Assembly: GCF_018917235.1 (NCBI RefSeq)
Contig: NZ_JAHLOF010000001.1
Coordinates: 1 to 64,000, forward strand
Direction of reading: 5' to 3'
DNA length: 64,000 nucleotides
Origin: Metaclostridioides mangenotii
GTDB lineage: Bacteria; Bacillota; Clostridia; Peptostreptococcales; Peptostreptococcaceae
Program-made: the position numbers and the translations under genes
The notes under the pieces: model-generated
Seen by the model: only the letters and a program-made list of their open reading frames with translations
Database searches by the model: none
Told to the model about the DNA's origin: nothing
Shown: positions 7,686 through 16,077 of the stretch, piece after piece
Layout of the letters: every line of letters starts with the position of its first letter
Position numbering within the stretch: the first letter of the stretch is position 1

Positions 7686-8612
7686 TTAATGTTTATAGTT
7701 TTTATTTTCAGAAACAATATATCTTGGACGATTTTTAGTTTCTTCATATATTTTTGCTATATAATATCCTACAATCCCTAAACTTAGCATAATAACACTT
7801 CCTATAATTAATAATAGGAGTATAACTGTTGTAAATCCTTCTAGGGATTGTCCTGTAAAATTTTTATATAGCGATTGAATACCCAAAATAATTGAGAATA
7901 ATAAAAATAATATTCCTGTAAAAGTAACTAACTGCATAGGTGCAGTAGAGAATGATGTAATATTTGTTATAGCATATTTTACGAGAGACGAAGTAGTCCA
8001 TTTTGAATCTCCAGCATTTCTTTCTTGTACGTCAAATTCAACTGAAGTAGTTTTAAACCCAACCCAAGATGATAAAGCTCTGAAAAATATGTGCTTTTCA
8101 GGCATAGATCTAAGTATATTTACTGCTTTTCTATCTAACAATTTGAAATCAGAAGCTCTGGACATATCAATTTTAGTTGCTGAGCTAATAAAAGAATAAA
8201 AACGTTTTGCCGCGATTTTATGTAAAAAGGATTCTTTACCTCTTGAGGCCTTCACACCCTCTACAACTTCATATCCTTCTTGCCATTTCTTATACATCTC
8301 CAATAATATTTCAGGTGGATGCTGAAGATCACAGTCTATTACAGCACAACAATCTCCATTTGCATACGAAAGACCAGCGAATATAGCCGATTCTTTACCA
8401 AAGTTTCGAGAAAAGTTAAAGCCCTTAATATTTTGATTTTCATTGCATACATGTAGAATTTTTTCCCAGGTGTCATCCTTTGACCCGTCATTTACAAAAA
8501 TTAATTCATAAGGAATATTTTTGCTTTCTAAAAGAGATGATATTATCTTTGAGATATTAAATATCATCTTCTCTTCATTATACGCAGGTATAATTACTGA
8601 TAATTTTCCCAT
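7686..8612 (-). CDS. GT2 polyprenyl-phosphate glycosyltransferase, GtrB/DPM1-like
   Basis: This is a 308-residue protein. The catalytic GT-A domain (about 1-225) starts LSVIIPAYNEE, has the nucleotide-binding FVNDGSKDDTW and the metal-binding CDLQHPPE. Two C-terminal membrane helices follow (about 235-290). This matches GtrB/YkcC-type enzymes that load a sugar from UDP- or GDP-sugar onto undecaprenyl phosphate at the inner face. The start has AAAGGAG at good spacing. It is the first gene of the GtrB-GtrA-DUF6056 cassette and would supply the lipid-linked sugar to the other two. Confidence 0.88.
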   Translation of the reverse strand: MGKLSVIIPAYNEEKMIFNISKIISSLLESKNIPYELIFVNDGSKDDTWEKILHVCNENQNIKGFNFSRNFGKESAIFAGLSYANGDCCAVIDCDLQHPPEILLEMYKKWQEGYEVVEGVKASRGKESFLHKIAAKRFYSFISSATKIDMSRASDFKLLDRKAVNILRSMPEKHIFFRALSSWVGFKTTSVEFDVQERNAGDSKWTTSSLVKYAITNITSFSTAPMQLVTFTGILFLLFSIILGIQSLYKNFTGQSLEGFTTVILLLLIIGSVIMLSLGIVGYYIAKIYEETKNRPRYIVSENKNYKH

Positions 8613-8834
8613 ACAATTTCTCCTTTTATTTTTGAGCAGAATAAATTTCGAATATTTTATACTAAATGTATCAAGAAAATACTTGAATTTATTTTGTTAA
8701 TAAAATATCCCCAATATTTTACAGTATATCATAAATAAAAATAAATTAATACTGATCTGAACACTGAAGAATAGAGTATATTTAAAACTACGTGGAGAAA
8801 TAGTATGATAATATCATAGATTATCTAAAGACAT

Positions 8835-8870
8835 AAAATAAGCTTTGCACAATGCTGCAAAGCTTATTTT
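8835..8870 (-). terminator. Terminator of the DUF5692 gene
   Basis: A perfect 15-bp stem (8835-8849 with 8856-8870, core AAGCTTTGCA) with a 6-base loop lies just past the stop codon. T-rich DNA flanks it on both strands. Confidence 0.8.
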
Positions 8871-8874
8871 TATA

Positions 8875-9798
8875 TTATTTCGTAAGAGTCTTTACATCTT
8901 CATAGCATTTTAAATCTATATAAAGCTCTGACTTATATGGATTACGTTTTGTTTTTTTAACTTTATATACCATATAGATAAATACTGCAATATTTGCAAG
9001 TAATGCAATTAAACTTACAATAAATAACGCAGTTGGATCTTGTGTTGATTTAACAGCAAATTGTGACTCATCAATAAATGCAGGGAATGTCATTGCAAAC
9101 ATACACCAAAGTGCAAGTGTCTGAGCTCGATGTTGTAGCCATGCGCCTTTTTTTAGTACAAAAGCTGTCACTGTTGGAGCAACAAGTAATGCTATACCGC
9201 AGTACCAAGCATGATTACCAAGACAGTTATAAGTATATGCAAAGTTCCATAAATCGTAAGCTATAATCCAGAACCAGCACATATCTGGCCATAACATATC
9301 TTTACTTTTATCTTTGCTAATACAGATTCCCATCCAACCTGTTATAGTAATAATATTTAAAATACCAGCAATACCATTTAAATAGTTCCAAGATCCACTA
9401 TAAACCATCATTCCTTCAAATACTTCTCTTGTAAGTCCTAATGAACCAATTTGGAAATCACGTGCTACTGCTTCAATAATATTAATTGCCAAAATTAATG
9501 GTGGAAAACATAAGACCCATTTGTGATTAGCCACACCCTTTACGTGGCGTATAATCCAAAAGCCTATACATCCAGCCAAAGCTGAATAAACTTTAGCATA
9601 GTGGAACCAATCATTTACACTTGTGCCTGCAGTAGTTTTAGGCCATACAAATATAGTGAGGACAACTGGTAGTATCATTAGTAATGTGATACCCCCCCAT
9701 TTATAACGACGTCCAATTTCATTTAGAACAATTAAAACAATAAATACTAAGAGCAGCATTAGCCAATTGGCTATTGGTTGGGCTTCAAATAAGAACAT
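8875..9798 (-). CDS. DUF5692-type polytopic membrane protein
   Basis: This is a 307-residue protein with about eight membrane helices, rich in Trp (IANWLMLLLVF; WNYLNGIAGILNI; NCLGNHAWYCG). It resembles the uncharacterised DUF5692 family. A longer frame exists upstream, but GGAGG at 9806-9810 lies 7 bases before the ATG at 9798, which fixes the start. It is divergent from hypB, with an inverted repeat between them. Its function is unknown; linked transport for the hypB-flavoprotein-hypA genes is only a guess from position. Confidence 0.65.
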   Translation of the reverse strand: MFLFEAQPIANWLMLLLVFIVLIVLNEIGRRYKWGGITLLMILPVVLTIFVWPKTTAGTSVNDWFHYAKVYSALAGCIGFWIIRHVKGVANHKWVLCFPPLILAINIIEAVARDFQIGSLGLTREVFEGMMVYSGSWNYLNGIAGILNIITITGWMGICISKDKSKDMLWPDMCWFWIIAYDLWNFAYTYNCLGNHAWYCGIALLVAPTVTAFVLKKGAWLQHRAQTLALWCMFAMTFPAFIDESQFAVKSTQDPTALFIVSLIALLANIAVFIYMVYKVKKTKRNPYKSELYIDLKCYEDVKTLTK

Positions 9799-9828
9799 AA
9801 TTTTACCTCCGTAATTTAAATTATAATA

Positions 9829-9870
9829 TTGAATCACGAATATTGTTGAACTCCATTTCGTATGATTCAA
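9829..9870. repeat. Inverted repeat upstream of the DUF5692 gene
   Basis: TTGAATCA (9829-9836) plus CGAA mirrors TTCG plus TGATTCAA (9863-9870), with two extra bases on the right side. It lies in the presumed 5' leader or promoter of the DUF5692 gene and could be a hairpin or an operator. Confidence 0.45.
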
Positions 9871-9928
9871 CAAGAAGGCCAAATAACAAGAGGAATTAGT
9901 GCGGTCTTAATTTAATATATTAGTATAG

Positions 9929-9977
9929 ATTTAATGTTAGAACAATAACGATACAGCTTTTTACATTAACATTAAAT
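9929..9977. repeat. Perfect 11-bp inverted repeat upstream of hypB
   Basis: ATTTAATGTTA (9929-9939) and TAACATTAAAT (9967-9977) are exact reverse complements, 27 bases apart, between the divergent DUF5692 gene and hypB. The spacing suits either a split operator or a leader hairpin. It does not match the NikR consensus GTATGA-N16-TCATAC. Confidence 0.45.
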
Positions 9978-10022
9978 TTAAATTTTTTATTCTAAAATTA
10001 TAAACATGGTAGGAGTGATTAA

Positions 10023-10694
10023 ATGGATACGTATAAGATACTTGAGATTAAGCAAAGTGTATTTGCAGATAATGACAAACAAGCAGATTTGTTAAGAGAA
10101 GAATTAAAGAGAGATAAGACCTTCTTATTAAATCTTATGTCGTCACCTGGTTCTGGAAAGACAACGACAGTATTAAGAACTATTGAAGCTCTTAAAGATG
10201 AAATGAAAATAGGGGTTCTAGAAGCGGATATTGATTCAGATGTAGATGCAAATACGGTTTCTAAAACAGGTGCAAAAGTAATACAACTTCATACAGGTGG
10301 AATGTGTCATCTAGACTCTGATATGACGAGACAGGGCTTACAAGGATTAGGTACCAATAATATTGATTTTGCAATATTAGAAAACGTAGGTAATTTGGTA
10401 TGCCCTGCAGAATTTGATACTGGATCATCTAAAAATGCAATGATATTAAGTATACCTGAGGGAGATGATAAACCATTAAAATATCCATTAATGTTTTCAA
10501 TAGTTGATGTTTTATTGATAAATAAAATAGACGTGATAGATTGCTTTGATTTTAATTTGGAATCTGTTAAACAGCATGTTAAGAAATTAAATCCTAAAAT
10601 CAAAATCATTCCTATATCAGCAAGAACTGGAGAGGGAATTGATGAATGGGCAGATTGGATACGTACAGAGGTAAGGGACTGGAATACAAATTAA
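10023..10694 (+). CDS. hypB: HypB-like nickel-insertion GTPase
   Basis: This 223-residue G protein is of the SIMIBI class. The P-loop is SSPGSGKTT near residue 41, and LEADIDSDVDA, GGMCHLD, ENVGNLVCP and NKID follow in the family order. The Cys and His of GGMCHLD match the interface metal site of HypB. The N-terminal His-rich nickel store found in some HypB proteins is absent. HypB normally works with HypA to load nickel into [NiFe] hydrogenase. hypA lies downstream, with an iron-sulfur flavoprotein gene between. The ribosome site TAGGAG is well placed. No hydrogenase subunit is in the window. Confidence 0.93.
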   Translation: MDTYKILEIKQSVFADNDKQADLLREELKRDKTFLLNLMSSPGSGKTTTVLRTIEALKDEMKIGVLEADIDSDVDANTVSKTGAKVIQLHTGGMCHLDSDMTRQGLQGLGTNNIDFAILENVGNLVCPAEFDTGSSKNAMILSIPEGDDKPLKYPLMFSIVDVLLINKIDVIDCFDFNLESVKQHVKKLNPKIKIIPISARTGEGIDEWADWIRTEVRDWNTN

Positions 10695-10719
10695 AAAATA
10701 ATTATAGGAGAGTTCAAAT

Positions 10720-13404
10720 ATGTCGAGAAAGGACAAGGTTTTAGAATTTGCTAATAAGGTAAGTGGAAAAAAGGTGGGTTCAAAATCTGGTATTAAAACA
10801 ACTGATCCAGAATATATGATTTTGGAACCAGTAGTTACAGATGAAATGGCAGAAGTAGCTCTTTGTTTAAAGATGCGTAAACCTATGAGTGCAAAAGAAG
10901 TAGCATCTCAATGTGGTAAATCTATAGAAGAAACAACTAATTTGTTATGGGATTTAGCTGTTGCGGGTGTATGTTTTGTCAATGAAATCGATGGAGTTGA
11001 TAAATATTGGTATGAGACTTGGGTTCCAGGAATTATGGAAATGATGGTAAACAACAAAGAAAATGTAAAAAAATACCCTCAAATTGCTGAATCCTTTGAA
11101 GCTTACGGAAGAGTTAGAGGGCCAAAGACAGCAGGCAATTTTCCTGTAGGTATAGGTTTAATGCGTGTTATTCCAATAGAACAAGCAATCGAAGGTGAAA
11201 CAAGAAGAGCCTCATATGAGGAAGTATCTAAATATCTAAACGATAATGATATTTTTACAGTATCTGATTGTTCTTGCCGTACTGCTAGAGAAGTAATGGG
11301 AGAAGGATGTGGCCATTTGAAAGAGGACATGTGTATTCAAATGGGCCATGCAGCAGAATATTATATACGTACAGGAAGGGGTAGGAAGATAACTCGTGAA
11401 GAAGCATTTGAAATTATAAAAAGAGCAGAAGAGAATGGTCTTGTTCATCAGATACCGAATCTAGATGGTTCTGGAAAAACTCACGCAATATGTAACTGTT
11501 GTGGATGCTCTTGCTTATCCTTAAGGACAGCTGAAATGTTTTTGAATCCCGATATGGTACGTTCAAACTATGTTTCACACATAGATAAAGAAAAATGCGT
11601 TGCATGCGGTGAATGTGTTGAAAATTGTCAAGTTAATGCATTAAAGTTAGGACAGAAGTTATGTTCAAAAACACCTGCATCTGAAAACAAAAGAGACCTA
11701 CCACACAATACTGAGTGGGGACCAGATAAATGGAATCCTGAATATCGTTATAATAGACAAGATGTAGTTGATAGCGGAACAAGTCCTTGTAAAACAGAAT
11801 GTCCAGCTCATATAGGAATTCAAGGATATATAAAATTAGCATCTCAGGGAAGATATAGAGAAGCTCTTGAGCTTATAAAATATGAGAACCCTTTTCCAGC
11901 TGTATGTGGACGCATTTGCCCAAGAAAATGCGAATCCGCTTGTACTAGAGGAGATATAGATGATCCAATTGCTATAGACGAAATAAAAAAATTCATTGCT
12001 GATCAAGATTTAAACTTAAAATATAGATATATTCCAAAAACAAAAAACCAATATAAAAACAAAATTGCAGTTATTGGTGCAGGGCCGGGTGGACTATCTT
12101 GTGCTTATTATCTAGCTGTAGACGGATATAAAGTAACTGTTTTTGAAAAACAAAATGCTCTTGGTGGCATGCTAACTTTAGGTATACCTTCATTTAGATT
12201 AGATAAAGAAGTAGTCAAAGCTGAAATTGATATTTTGAAGGAAATAGGAGTTGAATTTAAAACAGGTGTTGAAGTTGGTAAGGATATAAGCATAAATGAT
12301 TTACGAAACCAAGGGTTTGAAGCTTTCTATATTGCAATTGGCGCTGCTGCTGGTAGAGGATTAGGTATAGAAGGTGAAGAAACAAATGGCGTAATGTCAG
12401 GTGTGGATTTTGTTAAAAATGTAAATCTAAAAGAAAATATAGAACTAGGTAAAGATATAGTTGTAATTGGTGGTGGAAATGTTGCAATAGATGTTGCACG
12501 AAATGCCACAAGGGTTGGTACTTCAGAAATTAATATGTTTTGTCTTGAAAGTCGTAAAGAAATGCCAGCACTTGATGAAGAAGTGGAAGAAGCAATATTA
12601 GAAGGTATAAAAATAAATAATTCGTGGGGTCCTAAGCGTATAGTAAGTGAAGATAACAAAGTTATAGGTGTAGAATTTAAAAAATGTATATCTGTATTTG
12701 ATAAAAATGGAAAATTTAATCCTGAGTATGATGAAAATGATGTAATGTTTATTAAAGCGGATAATGTATTGGTATCGGTTGGTCAAGTAATTGAATGGGG
12801 GAATTTAATTAAGAACAGTAATGTAGTGTTAAATCCAAATAATACTATAAAAGCTGATCCACTTACGTATCAAACTGGAGAACCAGATATATTTGCTGGT
12901 GGTGATGTATTTACGGGTCCTAAATTTGCGATAGATGCAATAGCTGCAGGAAAGCAAGGTGCAATTTCAATTCATAGATACGTACAGCCAGGGCAAAGCT
13001 TAACTATAGGGAGAAGTAAAAGAGAATACCATTCTTTAGATAAAACAGAACTTGATCTTGATAGTTATGATCGTCTTCCTAGACAAGAAATTAGCCATGT
13101 CGACCCTAATAAATCAAAAGATACTTTTGAGGATTTAAGAGAGACTTTTTCAGAGGAACAAGTTAAGAAAGAAACCGAACGATGCTTAAGCTGTGGTGCT
13201 ACAGAAGTTGATGAGTTTTTATGTGTTGGTTGTGGTGTTTGTGCAACAAAATGCAAATTTGATGCTATCACACTTGTAAGGAAATATGATGGAGAGGGTG
13301 CTGCATACGAAGACCTTAAGCCAATAGTATTAAAACACATGGTTAAACGTAAAGGCAAAATAGCAGTTAAGAAAGTTAAAAATCTCCTTACATCACAAGA
13401 TTAG
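10720..13404 (+). CDS. Large iron-sulfur flavoprotein oxidoreductase (GltD-like) between hypB and hypA
   Basis: This 894-residue multidomain protein has an N-terminal winged-helix-like part (about 40-110) and a Cys-rich region (SDCSCRTA near 180; CNCCGCSCLS near 260). A [4Fe-4S] ferredoxin motif CVACGECVENC sits near 293, and a second Cys-rich domain of the GltD/DPD type near 356-410 (CKTECPAHIG; CGRICPRKCESAC). Then come an FAD site IGAGPGGLSCAYYL near 448, an NAD(P) site VIGGGNVAIDVAR near 578 and AGGDVFTGP near 725. C-terminal clusters are CLSCGA and CVGCGVCATKC near 821-847. It should pass electrons between NAD(P)H, FAD and several Fe-S clusters in the cytosol. The physiological partner is unknown. 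Placement between hypB and hypA suggests a link to nickel enzyme maturation or to a nickel-dependent pathway. Confidence 0.8.
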   Translation: MSRKDKVLEFANKVSGKKVGSKSGIKTTDPEYMILEPVVTDEMAEVALCLKMRKPMSAKEVASQCGKSIEETTNLLWDLAVAGVCFVNEIDGVDKYWYETWVPGIMEMMVNNKENVKKYPQIAESFEAYGRVRGPKTAGNFPVGIGLMRVIPIEQAIEGETRRASYEEVSKYLNDNDIFTVSDCSCRTAREVMGEGCGHLKEDMCIQMGHAAEYYIRTGRGRKITREEAFEIIKRAEENGLVHQIPNLDGSGKTHAICNCCGCSCLSLRTAEMFLNPDMVRSNYVSHIDKEKCVACGECVENCQVNALKLGQKLCSKTPASENKRDLPHNTEWGPDKWNPEYRYNRQDVVDSGTSPCKTECPAHIGIQGYIKLASQGRYREALELIKYENPFPAVCGRICPRKCESACTRGDIDDPIAIDEIKKFIADQDLNLKYRYIPKTKNQYKNKIAVIGAGPGGLSCAYYLAVDGYKVTVFEKQNALGGMLTLGIPSFRLDKEVVKAEIDILKEIGVEFKTGVEVGKDISINDLRNQGFEAFYIAIGAAAGRGLGIEGEETNGVMSGVDFVKNVNLKENIELGKDIVVIGGGNVAIDVARNATRVGTSEINMFCLESRKEMPALDEEVEEAILEGIKINNSWGPKRIVSEDNKVIGVEFKKCISVFDKNGKFNPEYDENDVMFIKADNVLVSVGQVIEWGNLIKNSNVVLNPNNTIKADPLTYQTGEPDIFAGGDVFTGPKFAIDAIAAGKQGAISIHRYVQPGQSLTIGRSKREYHSLDKTELDLDSYDRLPRQEISHVDPNKSKDTFEDLRETFSEEQVKKETERCLSCGATEVDEFLCVGCGVCATKCKFDAITLVRKYDGEGAAYEDLKPIVLKHMVKRKGKIAVKKVKNLLTSQD

Positions 13405-13442
13405 TTCAAAAAAGTTAAGAATAAATAAGGAGGAGATGTTAT

Positions 13443-13784
13443 TTGCATGAACTTGGTGTTGTAATAGAGGTTGTAAAAACTGTAGAAAAAATTGCTAAAG
13501 ATCATGAATTATCAAAGGTCGATACGTTAGTTTTACAAATTGGAGAACTTTCATCAATGATACCAAAATATATAGAATTGTGCTATCCAGCTGCAGTATT
13601 TAATACAATTTTAGAAGATACTAAATTAAAAATAGAAATACTACCGGGTAATGGTATATGTAAAAAATGTAACAAGGTCTTTAATCTACTTGAAAATAAG
13701 CGTGAATGTCCGAATTGTCGAAGTGCTGAATGGGAGCTACTATGTGGAAATGAATTTATGATCAAAGAAATAATAGCATGCTAA
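13443..13784 (+). CDS. hypA: HypA-like nickel metallochaperone (TTG start)
   Basis: This is a 113-residue protein. It must start at the TTG at 13443 because HypA proteins begin MHE and use His2 as nickel ligand. Here the first residues are MHELGVV, with AGGAGG well placed upstream. The zinc-binding loop has CKKC near residue 75 and CPNC near 93. HypA passes nickel to the hydrogenase large subunit together with HypB. It follows the flavoprotein gene by 38 bases and ends at a strong terminator, so hypB-flavoprotein-hypA looks like one transcript. Confidence 0.92.
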   Translation: MHELGVVIEVVKTVEKIAKDHELSKVDTLVLQIGELSSMIPKYIELCYPAAVFNTILEDTKLKIEILPGNGICKKCNKVFNLLENKRECPNCRSAEWELLCGNEFMIKEIIAC

Positions 13785-13858
13785 ATTTAATTTAGATTTT
13801 TAATAGATATCTTGATACTGTTAACTTACACATTGCTATTGAATTGCATGTTACACTT

Positions 13859-13889
13859 TAGATGTTCAGAAATGAACATCTATTTTTTA
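13859..13889 (+). terminator. Terminator of the hypB-hypA unit
   Basis: A perfect 10-bp stem (TAGATGTTCA with TGAACATCTA) around a GAAA tetraloop is followed by six T. Confidence 0.92.
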
Positions 13890-14004
13890 TTATATTTAGT
13901 ATATCCAAAATTGTGCTATACTTTATCTAATAAATTAAATATAAAAATAAAACCTATTGAAATTAAATTTTAAATAATGTATCAGTAAAGGAGTGTTGAT
14001 AAAG

Positions 14005-15237
14005 TTGATAAAAAATAATGATTTTGATGAATCTTTGATTAAGCAAATTAAAAGTATTAGTTCAGAGATTGAAACAGATATTATCAATATCAGAAGAATA
14101 ATTCATAAATTTCCAGAACTTGGTAATAAAGAATTCAATACTAGCAAGGTAATTGTTGATAAACTTAAAAAAATAGGATATACAGATATAGAAGTAATTG
14201 ATAATACGGGAGTATTAGCAATTTTACACGGTGAGTCTAAAACCAATGAAATACATAAAACCGTAATGTTTAGGTCAGATATAGATGCATTACCTATTAA
14301 AGAAGAAACAAATTGTGAATTTAGTTCTTTAAATGAGAATATGCATGCTTGTGGTCATGATGCTCACATAGCGTGGGGGTTAGGTATAGCAGAAGTTTTG
14401 TTTAGACTTAAGCATTTGGTAAATGGTCAAGTAAAGTTCGTTTTTCAACCAGCCGAGGAAACAGGTGGGGCTAAGAAACTTATTGATTTAGGAGTACTAG
14501 AAAATCCTAATGCAGATATTGTAGTTGGAGGTCATGTTTGGCCTGAAATTGAGGTTGGAAATATAGGTATAGCAAGAAATGTAGCTATGTCATCAGGATC
14601 ATCTTTTAAACTTACAGTAATTGGTAAGGGAGGTCATGGGGCAGAACCTTTTAACTGTATTGATCCAATTGCAATAGGTTCTGAGATTTATTCATCTATT
14701 CAAAAACTACAATATAAAATAAATAATCCAAAAGAGCCTGCGATTATATCAATTTGCTCGTTTCATTCGGGGTTTTCAAGAAATATAATTCCAGATATAT
14801 GTAAAATAGAAGGAACTGTAAGAGCTGTAAATAGAGATTTAGTTGTCGATATTCTAGATAAAATTGAGGATATTGCACATAATTTCACTAAATCTTATAA
14901 AGCTAGCTATAAATTTGATAGAAGCAGTATTTGTTCTCCTGTTGTAAATGATATAAATTTGGTCAATATTATGTATAATTCTGCAAATAAATTTATTGAA
15001 ACAGACTCAGAACATATTAAAATAATCGATTATCCAGCGATGACATCAGATGATTTTTCAGCCTATACAGATAAAATACCAGGACTTTATGTATATATTG
15101 GATCATCTTCGAAGGATAGTGGTTTAAGTGAAAAATTGCACAGTAATAAATTTGATTTAGACGAAAAATTATTGAGAAAGGCAGTAAATGTATTTTCTGG
15201 ATTTATAATAGATTATTTAAATAATAGTAATATATAA
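14005..15237 (+). CDS. M20-family amidohydrolase / aminoacylase-like peptidase
   Basis: This is a protein of about 410 residues. It has the dinuclear-metal motifs of M20D amidohydrolases: HKFPELGNKEF, MHACGHDAH, FQPAEETGGAKKLID and GGHVWPE, with a central dimerisation domain containing GKGGHGAEP. Relatives cleave N-acyl amino acids, indole-acetyl-amino acids or hippurate. The exact substrate cannot be read from sequence. The GTG at 13993 overlaps the GGAG ribosome site and is unlikely; the TTG at 14005 is 11 bases downstream of it and is my choice. It lies alone after the hypA terminator and converges with an ABC permease gene. Confidence 0.85.
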   Translation: MIKNNDFDESLIKQIKSISSEIETDIINIRRIIHKFPELGNKEFNTSKVIVDKLKKIGYTDIEVIDNTGVLAILHGESKTNEIHKTVMFRSDIDALPIKEETNCEFSSLNENMHACGHDAHIAWGLGIAEVLFRLKHLVNGQVKFVFQPAEETGGAKKLIDLGVLENPNADIVVGGHVWPEIEVGNIGIARNVAMSSGSSFKLTVIGKGGHGAEPFNCIDPIAIGSEIYSSIQKLQYKINNPKEPAIISICSFHSGFSRNIIPDICKIEGTVRAVNRDLVVDILDKIEDIAHNFTKSYKASYKFDRSSICSPVVNDINLVNIMYNSANKFIETDSEHIKIIDYPAMTSDDFSAYTDKIPGLYVYIGSSSKDSGLSEKLHSNKFDLDEKLLRKAVNVFSGFIIDYLNNSNI

Positions 15238-15240
15238 TAT

Positions 15241-15270
15241 AAAAAGGTGCATAATCTAATGCACCTTTTT
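15241..15270. terminator. Bidirectional terminator between convergent genes
   Basis: A perfect 12-bp stem (AAAAAGGTGCAT with ATGCACCTTTTT) and 6-base loop provides a T run on both strands for the amidohydrolase and the ABC permease genes. Confidence 0.9.
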
Positions 15271-15273
15271 ATA

Positions 15274-16077
15274 TTATCTTCTATTAAGATATAATTTTTC
15301 AATAATACTAACTGCAGCATACATCGCCCATGCACATATGGCTAATACAATAACGCCCATCATAACAAGATCAAGTTTAAATACCTGACTTCCGTATACA
15401 ATCAAATATCCAATACCGTATCTAGAAACTAAGAATTCACCGACAATAACTCCGACCCATGCCATACCAATATTTATCTTAGTTAAATTAATTAGATTTG
15501 CTGTGTTAGCTGGCAAAATTAATTTAAATAGAATTTGCATTTTAGTTGCACCGAAACTTCTTAGCATCTTAACTTTTTCCTCTTCTACATTTATAAAGTA
15601 GTTGTAAGCTGAAAGAATTGTTACAACTATAGATATTGCAACTGCTGTTACAATAATTCCTTCGACACCTGCACCTACCCACACTATAATTATCGGCGCT
15701 AATGCCGTTTTAGGTAGAGCATTTAATACAACTAAAAAAGGATCTAGTATCTTAGATAATTTTTTAGACCACCATAGCATAATGGCTATAATTATACCAA
15801 AAAAAGTACCTATTGCTAATCCAACTATAGTTTCGTATACAGACACTCCGATATGTTTGAACAACTGACCATTAGTAGCGTATTGTAAAAATAAGTTATA
15901 AATATCGCTTGGTTTACTAAATAGAAAAGTATCTATTATTTTCATATTCGCTAAGAATTCCCATAACAATGTAAAAACGACTAAAATTAATATTTGATAA
16001 AACAGTATCTTTTTCTTTTCCAGTTTTTCTTTTTTTAAATAACTTATATATCCATCAGATTCTTTACTAAATCTCAT
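15274..16077 (-). CDS. ABC transporter permease, SsuC/TauC-like
   Basis: This 267-residue protein has about six membrane helices and the coupling-loop motif of binding-protein-dependent permeases (FGATKMQILFKLILPANTANL). It belongs to the nitrate/sulfonate/taurine/thiamine-precursor type. The ATG at 16077 overlaps the end of the ATPase gene by 11 bases and follows GGAGC, so it is preferred over an upstream in-frame ATG. The pair lacks a substrate-binding protein in this window, so the cargo is unknown. Thiamine-precursor (ThiX), riboflavin-type or sulfonate import are all possible. Confidence 0.85.
   Translation of the reverse strand: MRFSKESDGYISYLKKEKLEKKKILFYQILILVVFTLLWEFLANMKIIDTFLFSKPSDIYNLFLQYATNGQLFKHIGVSVYETIVGLAIGTFFGIIIAIMLWWSKKLSKILDPFLVVLNALPKTALAPIIIVWVGAGVEGIIVTAVAISIVVTILSAYNYFINVEEEKVKMLRSFGATKMQILFKLILPANTANLINLTKINIGMAWVGVIVGEFLVSRYGIGYLIVYGSQVFKLDLVMMGVIVLAICAWAMYAAVSIIEKLYLNRR

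Noticed and set aside
9829..9977. NikR operator between DUF5692 and hypB
   Set aside because: GTATGA occurs once at 9860 but the matching TCATAC at 16 bases is missing, so the repeats are reported only as unexplained.
11103..13358. Several minus-strand frames of 60-110 codons inside the flavoprotein gene
   Set aside because: They are antisense shadows with no ribosome sites and no recognisable domains.
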